The position numbers were made by a program, and so were the translations under genes. A stretch of 37,559 nucleotides of DNA from Agromyces seonyuensis (GTDB lineage: Bacteria; Actinomycetota; Actinomycetes; Actinomycetales; Microbacteriaceae): the NCBI RefSeq assembly GCF_009789225.1, contig NZ_WSTA01000031.1, positions 1 through 37,559 of the forward strand, read 5' to 3'. Of the stretch, positions 32,820 to 37,559 are shown piece by piece. Each line of letters starts with the position of its first letter. Positions within the stretch are counted from its first letter, which is position 1. The notes beneath the pieces were generated by a model. The model was not told where the DNA came from. It saw only the letters and a program-made list of their open reading frames with translations, and did not search any database.

Positions 32820-33791
32820 ATGAACCGTGCCCTGCGCCGCGGCGCGCCCGTCGCGCTCGCCCTCGCCTCCGCGCTCGTGCTCGTGGGCTGCTCCGGCAGC
32901 TCCGAGCCGAGCGAGACGACCGACGCCGCCGCCGCCGAGTGCCTCGACGTGCCCTCGGGCGACGCGAGCGACTCCGTGACGGTCGACGGTGAGATCGGCG
33001 GCGAGGTGACGGTCGAACTCGACGGCGCGCTCGCCGTCGAGGAGACCGAGCGCACCGTCGTCCAGGACGGCGACGGCGACGTGCCCACCGCCGACGCGTC
33101 GGCGATCGCGGTACTGAGCCTGTTCAACGGCGCCGACGGCTCGCCGCTCGCCGCCGGTCAGCAGCTCCCCGTGCCCTCCGAAGAGACGCAGCCCTACATC
33201 GAGGGCATCGAGAAGGCCGTGAACTGCCTGCCCGTCGGCACGCGTGCCGTGACGGTCGCGGCTCCGGCGGACCTCTGGGGCGACACCGGTAACGAGGCGA
33301 TCGGCGTCGAGGCCGGCGCCACGATCGTCATCGTCGCCGACGTCATCGAGGCGCCCGAGCCCGAGGCGCTGCCCGAGCCGGGCGAGTGGACCGAGAACAC
33401 GCCCACGATCGAGTTCCACGACCAGGCCACCGCGCCGACCCTCACCCTCAACGGCGAGCCGCAGGCCGACTTCCTCCGCTACGTCGTGACCGAGGGCGAC
33501 GGCGAAGAGGTCGTCCAGGGCGACACCGTGAGCGTCATGTACTACGGCGTCGACGCCGCGACCGGCGAGATGTTCGACAACAACTACGGCTCCGACCCGA
33601 TCTCGTTCGGCACGGGCGACGTGGTGCAGGGCTTCGGCGGCGGCCTCGTCGGCATGAAGGTCGGCTCGCAGTTCGTCGTCACGATGCCGCCGTCGCTCGG
33701 CTACGGCGAGGCGGGCGAGTCCTCGAGCGACCTCGCGGGCAAGACGCTCGTGTTCGCGATCGAGATCGTCGACACCACGCACGCGGAGTAG
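32820..33791 (+). CDS. FKBP-type peptidyl-prolyl isomerase lipoprotein, two FKBP-like domains
   Basis: 323 residues. Signal sequence with lipobox LVGC, so anchored on the outer membrane face. The C-terminal half (about 215-320) is a standard FKBP domain: SVMYYGVDAATGEMFDNNYG, GFGGGLVGMKVGSQ and MPPSLGYGE are the strand, helix and loop that form the proline pocket. The first half (about 50-185) looks like a second, degenerate FKBP domain: SLFNGADGSPLAAG and GIEKAVNCLPVGTRAVTVAAPADLWG align by eye, but pocket residues are missing. It should help fold exported proteins. No Shine-Dalgarno sequence is obvious. A strong terminator follows. Confidence 0.93.
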   Translation: MNRALRRGAPVALALASALVLVGCSGSSEPSETTDAAAAECLDVPSGDASDSVTVDGEIGGEVTVELDGALAVEETERTVVQDGDGDVPTADASAIAVLSLFNGADGSPLAAGQQLPVPSEETQPYIEGIEKAVNCLPVGTRAVTVAAPADLWGDTGNEAIGVEAGATIVIVADVIEAPEPEALPEPGEWTENTPTIEFHDQATAPTLTLNGEPQADFLRYVVTEGDGEEVVQGDTVSVMYYGVDAATGEMFDNNYGSDPISFGTGDVVQGFGGGLVGMKVGSQFVVTMPPSLGYGEAGESSSDLAGKTLVFAIEIVDTTHAE

Positions 33792-33802
33792 TCCCGCAGA
33801 CG

Positions 33803-33834
33803 GAACGGCCGGCCCCCTCGGGGGCCGGCCGTTC
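33803..33834. terminator. Bidirectional terminator
   Basis: GAACGGCCGGCCCCC at 33803-33817 pairs with GGGGGCCGGCCGTTC at 33820-33834; the innermost pairs must open for a loop. TGCGTT follows on the plus strand. It lies between convergent genes and serves both the FKBP lipoprotein and the ECF transporter operon. Confidence 0.9.
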
Positions 33835-33852
33835 TGCGTTCGCGGAGATCGG

Positions 33853-34485
33853 TCAGGATGCCTCGGGCGCGGCGTCCGGGTCGACGGCCGCGGTGCCCGT
33901 GGCGGGCGCGGGCGACTTGGGCGCGCGGACGACGCGGCCGTTCTCGACGGGCGCCGCGAGGCCGCGCACCACGCCGGTGCGCTCGACGCGCTTCGCGAGC
34001 GAGAGGCCGGCCCAGGTCGCGAGCACCTCGGAGAGGAGCAGCACGGCGAAGAAGGTGATCTGCAGGCCGAGGCCGTAGTTCGGCAGGTCGATGCTCGCGA
34101 CGGCGTACGGCGCGTAGAGCGCCCCGAAGACGAGCGCGGCGACGTAGAAGAGCCACGGCTTCCAGTAGCGGTAGAGCGCGAGCGCGAAGACGATCTCGAT
34201 GAAGACCGCGATCATGAGGTTCGTCACGATCGCGCTCGCCCCGTAGGGCTGGAAGGGCGTTTCGACGAGGCCGGCGATGAGGGCGACGAGGATGCCGACA
34301 CCGGGACGGCGCAGCAGCGCCATGGCGACGACGATCGGCAGCAGCCAGATGCCGGCGACCGCGGCGAACCCGGGCGGGAAGACGCCGAAGATCGCGGCGG
34401 AGAAGTGGTTGACGGGGATGAGCAGCACGCCGGCGGCGGCGCCGATGGCGGCGCACGTCAGCAGCAGACGGGTGGGGAACTTCAT
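33853..34485 (-). CDS. ECF transporter S component, YkoE-like
   Basis: 210 residues with about six helices from ATG 34485 (GAGGAG upstream). The helix-loop pattern GIWLLPIVVAMALLRRPGVGIL...GLVETPFQPYGASAIVTNL, with the conserved Trp, Pro-Gly and Glu, matches the YkoE family of substrate-binding S components, which in Bacillus serve hydroxymethylpyrimidine/thiamine uptake. The last 40 residues are a Pro/Ala-rich cytoplasmic tail. It follows the T component by 98 bp, so the three genes should be one operon. Because the operon seems to be iron-regulated and has no TPP riboswitch, another substrate such as haem or an iron chelate must be considered. Family assignment is firmer than substrate. Confidence 0.85.
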   Translation of the reverse strand: MKFPTRLLLTCAAIGAAAGVLLIPVNHFSAAIFGVFPPGFAAVAGIWLLPIVVAMALLRRPGVGILVALIAGLVETPFQPYGASAIVTNLMIAVFIEIVFALALYRYWKPWLFYVAALVFGALYAPYAVASIDLPNYGLGLQITFFAVLLLSEVLATWAGLSLAKRVERTGVVRGLAAPVENGRVVRAPKSPAPATGTAAVDPDAAPEAS

Positions 34486-34532
34486 GCGGGGCTCCTCGGC
34501 GGAGGTGGGACGTGGGAGTGGGGAGGTGGAAC

Positions 34533-34568
34533 GGGCGGTGCGAGTGGTGCGGGCGGTGCGAGTGCTGC
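34533..34568 (-). repeat. 18-bp tandem duplication in intergenic space
   Basis: GGGCGGTGCGAGTGGTGC at 34533-34550 is followed by a copy with one change at 34551-34568 (plus-strand reading). It fills part of the 98-bp gap between the T and S component genes. No further structure was seen in that gap. Confidence 0.9.
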
Positions 34569-34583
34569 GGGCGCCGGGGCGGC

Positions 34584-35447
34584 TCAGCCGCCGCCGGTGC
34601 GGGAATCGCTGAGCGAGCCGAGGCCCGCCTGGATGACCCACCAGTAGAGCAGGACGGAGACCGCCCAGAACCCGACGACGAACACCCAGTCGCGGACCCG
34701 CCAGGGCACGAGGTGCCGCTCGGTGCGGGTCGGGTGGGCGCCGAAGGCGCGGGCATCCATCGCGAGGGCGACGCGCTCGGCGTGCCGGATCGCGCTCGCG
34801 AGCAGCGGCACGGCGTAGCCGAGGATGCGCTTCGTCGCCGCGATCGGGCCGCGGCCGCGCTCGGTGCCGCGGACGCGGTGGGCGGCGCGGATGACCTCGA
34901 GCTCGTGGCCGAACCGCGGCACGAACCGGTAGGCGGCGAGCGCCGTGTAGCCGACGCGGTAGGGCACCTTGAGGTTCTGCACCATGGCGCGCGCGAGGTC
35001 GGGCCCGGTCGAGGTGAGGCCCGCGATGAGGGAGAGCAGCAGCAGGCTCGCGAGGCGCATGGCGGTCGCGAGCCCCGTGAGGTAGGCGCTCAGCTCGAAC
35101 GTCCAACCGCCGATCGTGACGAGCGGGATGCCCGCGCCGAGGGCGTCGGCCGGCAGCCGCGACGGGTCGACCCAGATGCCGAAGCTCACGCCGAGGACCG
35201 CGATGGCGATCGGCAGCCCGACGAGCAGCAGGGCGAGCATCCGGCCGGACAGTCGCGCGCCGGTCAGCAGCAGCACGAGGGTCAGCGCGACGAACGCCGC
35301 CGGGATCGCGACGCCGCGCGAGAACAGCAGGAGCAGCATGATCGGCAGCGGGCCGAAGAGCTTCGCGAGCGGGTTCAGGTGGTGGAGGTAGCGCCACTCC
35401 GGCGCCGGGGCGGCTTCGCGGTACGGGTCGATGGCGAGGGCGCTCAT
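34584..35447 (-). CDS. ECF transporter T component (transmembrane coupling protein)
   Basis: 287 residues from ATG 35447, overlapping the ATPase stop by four bases (ATGA). Several N-terminal helices (LFGPLPIMLLLLFSRGVAI; LLLVGLPIAIAVLGVSF) lead to the EcfT coupling region with two Arg-containing coupling motifs, AAHRVRGTERG and ALAMDARAFGAHP, that dock on the two ATPase domains. This identifies EcfT/CbiQ-type protein. It links the ATPases to the YkoE-like S component. The frame extends to 35558 but only as a shadow of the ATPase gene. Confidence 0.94.
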   Translation of the reverse strand: MSALAIDPYREAAPAPEWRYLHHLNPLAKLFGPLPIMLLLLFSRGVAIPAAFVALTLVLLLTGARLSGRMLALLLVGLPIAIAVLGVSFGIWVDPSRLPADALGAGIPLVTIGGWTFELSAYLTGLATAMRLASLLLLSLIAGLTSTGPDLARAMVQNLKVPYRVGYTALAAYRFVPRFGHELEVIRAAHRVRGTERGRGPIAATKRILGYAVPLLASAIRHAERVALAMDARAFGAHPTRTERHLVPWRVRDWVFVVGFWAVSVLLYWWVIQAGLGSLSDSRTGGG

Positions 35448-37321
35448 GCGAGGCGCTCCGCGGCGGTCGCCTCGGCGAGGTCGGCGGGGAACTCGGCCGG
35501 CGGGTGCGGCTCGTCGACGCGGCCGGGCAGCTGGGCGAGGCGCGTGACGGTGTGCCACTCCGGGTGCCGTCCGAGCGCGGCCGTCGCGCGTGCCAGCGGC
35601 GGGCGCCGGAGCCCGGCCTCCTCGATGAGCGCACCCGCGAGCACGTCTTCCGTCGGACCGACCCCGAGCAGGCGACCGCCGCCCATGACGGCGACATGGG
35701 TCGCGTAGTCGGCGACGAGCTGCAGGTCGTGCGTGACGACGAGCACGGTCGTGCCGCCGCGGTTGAGCGCCGTGAGGAGGTCGAGCAGTGCGGTCGCGCG
35801 CTCCCGGTCCTGGCCGAACGTCGGCTCGTCGAGCGCGAGCACCGGGGCGCCCGCGATGAGCGCCGTGCCGACGGAGAGCCGTCGCTTCTGCCCGCCCGAG
35901 AGCAGGAACGGATGCTGCTCGCGGTGCGCTTCGAGGCCGAAACGCGCGAGCATCGCATCGACGCGCGCACCGCGCTCGTCGTCGGGCACGCCCTGGATGC
36001 GGAGCCCGTGGTCGAGCTCCTCGGCCGCCGTGTGGGTGATGAACTGATGTTCGGGGTTCTGGAAGACGAAGCCGACGTGGCGGGCGAGCGTGCGCGGGTC
36101 GGTCGTCGCCGGGTCGAGCCCGTCGATCAGGATGCGGCCCTTCGGCGCCGGGATGACGCCCGCGATCGCCTGCAGCAGGGTCGACTTGCCGGCCCCGTTG
36201 ACGCCGACGATCGCGAGGAAGTCGCCCGGCTCGACGTCGAGGTCGACGCCGTGGACGACGGTCGGGCCGCGCTTGCCGCCGCGCTTGACGTCGAGGCCGC
36301 GCACGCGGACGCCGCCTGACGGGTGCACCGCATCCGCCGGTCGAGTCGGCGCGCCAGCGCCGTATCGAGACTCCGCAGGGTCGCTCACCGGGTCTCGATA
36401 CGCTTCGCTACTCGACCGACGGGGCGTCGCTGCTCGGCCGGCGGGGGCGGGCAGCGCAGGCAGCGAGTCCAGCGCGTCGAGGGCCGCGGTCAGCTCGGCC
36501 GGCGTGAGCGGCAGCTCGGGGATCGGCGCGCCGGCCTCGCGCAGCCGCATCGCGGCGAGTGTCGACACCGGCAGCCACACGCCGAGGTCGAGGAGGTCGT
36601 GGGCGAGCCCCCCGAGGATCTCGCGCACCGGGCCGTCGAGGACGAGCCGGCCCGAGGCATCCAGCACGACCACCCGGTCGACGAGGCCGACGGCCTGGTC
36701 GAGGTTGTGCTCGACGAGCACAATGGCGTGGTCGCCGTCGGTCGCGAGCTCGCCGAGCACGGCGTACACCTCGTCGATGCCGGCCGGGTCGAGGTTCGCG
36801 GTGGGCTCGTCGAGCACGAGCAGCGGGGTGCGCATCGCGAGCGCGCACGCGATGGCGAGGCGCTGGCGGCCGCCGCCGGAGAGCGTGTCGGGGTTGTCGA
36901 AACGGCGCTCCCAGAGCCCGACGCGCGTGAGCGACTCCTGCGCGCGGGCGAGCACCTCGTCGAGAGGCAGGAGCTGGTTCTCGGTCGCGAAGCACACCTC
37001 GTCGAGCAGGGTGCCGGTCACGATCTGGGCGTCGGGGTCCTGGAAGACCATCGCGGCGTGCTCGGAGAGCGCGCCGACGGGCGTGGTGCGGGTGTCGAGG
37101 CCGGCGAGCGTCACCGTGCCCTCGAGGGTCGCGGGCACATCGTGGGGGATGAGCCCGTCGAGCGCGAGGGCGAGCGTCGACTTGCCCGAACCGCTCGGGC
37201 CGAGCAGGAGCACGACCTCCCCCGGCGCCACGTCGAACGAGACGCCGTCGGGCGTCGCGCGATCGGCGCCGTCGTGGCGGATGCGGACGCCGTCGAGGCG
37301 GAGGAGGGGTGCTGGGGTCAC
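35444..37321 (-). CDS. ECF transporter double ATPase (YkoD-like fusion)
   Basis: 625 residues from GTG 37321 (GGAAG upstream). The frame is open to ATG 37378, but that start has no ribosome binding site and would place a hairpin in the coding region. Two ABC ATPase domains are fused. Domain 1: LLLGPSGSGKSTLAL, Q-loop VFQDPDAQ, signature LSGGGRQRLAI, Walker B LLVLDEPTANLDP, H-loop VEHN. Domain 2: IVGVNGAGKSTLLQ, VFQNPEHQ, LSGGQKRRLSV, PVLALDEPTFGQD, VTHD. All catalytic residues are present in both. This is the A-A' pair of an ECF importer, as in YkoD. The linker (about residues 300-330) is encoded by REP-like repeat copies. First gene of the operon, behind an iron-box-like operator. Confidence 0.95.
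   Translation of the reverse strand: MTPAPLLRLDGVRIRHDGADRATPDGVSFDVAPGEVVLLLGPSGSGKSTLALALDGLIPHDVPATLEGTVTLAGLDTRTTPVGALSEHAAMVFQDPDAQIVTGTLLDEVCFATENQLLPLDEVLARAQESLTRVGLWERRFDNPDTLSGGGRQRLAIACALAMRTPLLVLDEPTANLDPAGIDEVYAVLGELATDGDHAIVLVEHNLDQAVGLVDRVVVLDASGRLVLDGPVREILGGLAHDLLDLGVWLPVSTLAAMRLREAGAPIPELPLTPAELTAALDALDSLPALPAPAGRAATPRRSSSEAYRDPVSDPAESRYGAGAPTRPADAVHPSGGVRVRGLDVKRGGKRGPTVVHGVDLDVEPGDFLAIVGVNGAGKSTLLQAIAGVIPAPKGRILIDGLDPATTDPRTLARHVGFVFQNPEHQFITHTAAEELDHGLRIQGVPDDERGARVDAMLARFGLEAHREQHPFLLSGGQKRRLSVGTALIAGAPVLALDEPTFGQDRERATALLDLLTALNRGGTTVLVVTHDLQLVADYATHVAVMGGGRLLGVGPTEDVLAGALIEEAGLRRPPLARATAALGRHPEWHTVTRLAQLPGRVDEPHPPAEFPADLAEATAAERLA
36339..36417 (-). repeat. REP-like inverted repeat pair, locus C (inside ATPase gene)
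   Basis: An inverted copy at 36339-36371 (GGTCGAGTCGG ... CGTATCGAGAC) and a direct copy at 36391-36417 (GGTCTCGATACG ... GCTACTCGACC) are separated by 19 bp. The pair lies wholly within the ATPase gene and reads through in frame as the linker, including SEAYRD and AESRYGAGAPTRPAD. In another frame the copy would give a TAG stop, which the actual frame avoids. Confidence 0.88.
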
Positions 37322-37340
37322 GGGGCTTCCGAATGCGTGA

Positions 37341-37380
37341 GGATGCCGATGCCCCGCGGATCCCGTGCGGGACGGCATCC
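37341..37380 (-). promoter_or_regulatory. Leader hairpin before the ECF ATPase gene
   Basis: GGATGCCG at 37341-37348 pairs with CGGCATCC at 37373-37380, and inside it CCCGC at 37353-37357 pairs with GCGGG at 37367-37371. It lies between the iron box and the GTG start. It has no T tract and matches no riboswitch that I recognise. It overlaps the alternative ATG at 37378. Confidence 0.45.
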
Positions 37381-37393
37381 GCGGTGCGAGGAG

Positions 37394-37412
37394 TTAGGCC
37401 AGCCTAAGCGAA
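37394..37412 (-). promoter_or_regulatory. DtxR/IdeR-like iron box upstream of ECF operon
   Basis: TTAGGCCAGCCTAA at 37394-37407 is a perfect 6-2-6 palindrome. The 19-bp window matches the DtxR consensus (TTAGGTTAGCCTAACCTAA) at 15 of 19 positions. It lies in the 75-bp gap between the upstream gene and the ATPase gene's longest frame, 73 bp before the GTG, where a promoter must be. Binding of an iron-loaded DtxR/IdeR repressor is inferred. Confidence 0.72.
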
Positions 37413-37453
37413 CTGCGCTCCCCGTGCATCCGTGCGCTCGGCGGCCCGCCCGC

Positions 37454-37559
37454 TCAGGCCAGCCGCGCCCGGAAGCGCACCTGCGCGCGCGTGCGCGGCG
37501 TCGAGTGCAGCGGCGTCGGCGGGAGGCCCGTGGCCGCCGCCTCGAGCTCGGCGGCGATC
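37454..37559 (-). CDS. C-terminal end of an unrecognised protein (partial)
   Basis: The minus strand is open from the window edge to a TGA at 37454-37456. The last 35 residues include AAELEAAATGLPPTPLHS and end RAQVRFRARLA. Composition and codon-position GC look coding. The family could not be recognised. It reads in the same direction as the ECF operon, 75 bp before that operon's longest frame; with an apparent promoter in the gap, it is probably a separate unit. Confidence 0.6.
   Translation of the reverse strand, partial: IAAELEAAATGLPPTPLHSTPRTRAQVRFRARLA

Noticed and set aside
37322-37453. TPP or cobalamin riboswitch before the ECF operon
   Set aside because: The leader lacks the CTGAGA and ACCTGA parts of a TPP element and any B12-box-like string. 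Only a plain hairpin and the iron-box palindrome are present.

Overview
The window is high-GC DNA with actinobacterial features: an actinobacterial-type 5S rRNA, GTG starts, apparently leaderless genes, a MocR/YczE pair, CsoR-type copper operators and a DtxR/IdeR-like iron box. Gene content and the dispersed repeat 'GGTCTCGATACG...CTACTCGACC' suggest Micrococcales, most likely Microbacteriaceae; this is inference, because no marker gene could be searched. No phage, transposase, CRISPR array or tRNA is visible. Most of the window looks like chromosomal core with some accessory genes.

Layout. Positions 1-361 hold the end of an rRNA operon: 23S-5S spacer, 5S and terminator. Positions 416-2659 carry the divergent pair yczE (membrane protein) and yczR (MocR regulator) around a shared operator region. 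Position 2789-6013 encodes a large secreted repeat protein. Next come an APC amino-acid antiporter (6127-7563) and an RND efflux permease (7648-10851). A copper module follows at 10865-13637: a Cys-rich HMA protein and a convergent His-rich CPH-type P1B ATPase, each behind a CsoR-like palindrome. Then come a Nudix hydrolase, a secreted M23 peptidase with a Pro-Thr linker, an unrecognised protein and a membrane-anchored alpha/beta-hydrolase. A DEAD-box RNA helicase with a long Arg/Asp-rich repeat tail lies at 17876-20098, and a RecQ helicase with a C-terminal phosphoribosyltransferase-like domain at 20295-22406. A small membrane protein and a GDSL/SGNH lipoprotein follow.

Positions 23800-30286 (minus strand) are a complete Mrp-type Na+/H+ antiporter operon, mnhA(B)-C-D-E-F-G. 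Every junction is a 4-nt start/stop overlap, and MnhB is fused to MnhA. Diverging from it is a leaderless AAA ATPase gene, convergent with a SAM methyltransferase gene. A two-domain FKBP lipoprotein comes next. The right end (33853-37321, minus) is a three-gene ECF transporter: double ATPase, T component and YkoE-like S component. Its upstream region contains a 15/19 match to the DtxR iron-box consensus. The 3' end of one more gene enters at the right edge.

The most interesting points are: (1) an imperfect palindromic REP-like repeat at three loci that contributes coding sequence or stop codons to four proteins (MnhC tail, linker of the ECF double ATPase, C-termini of the ATPase and methyltransferase); (2) the iron-box upstream of an ECF transporter of a family usually assigned to thiamine-precursor uptake; (3) a recurrent CAGAAT-N6-start signature of leaderless transcription; (4) paired copper operators with no csoR in the window.
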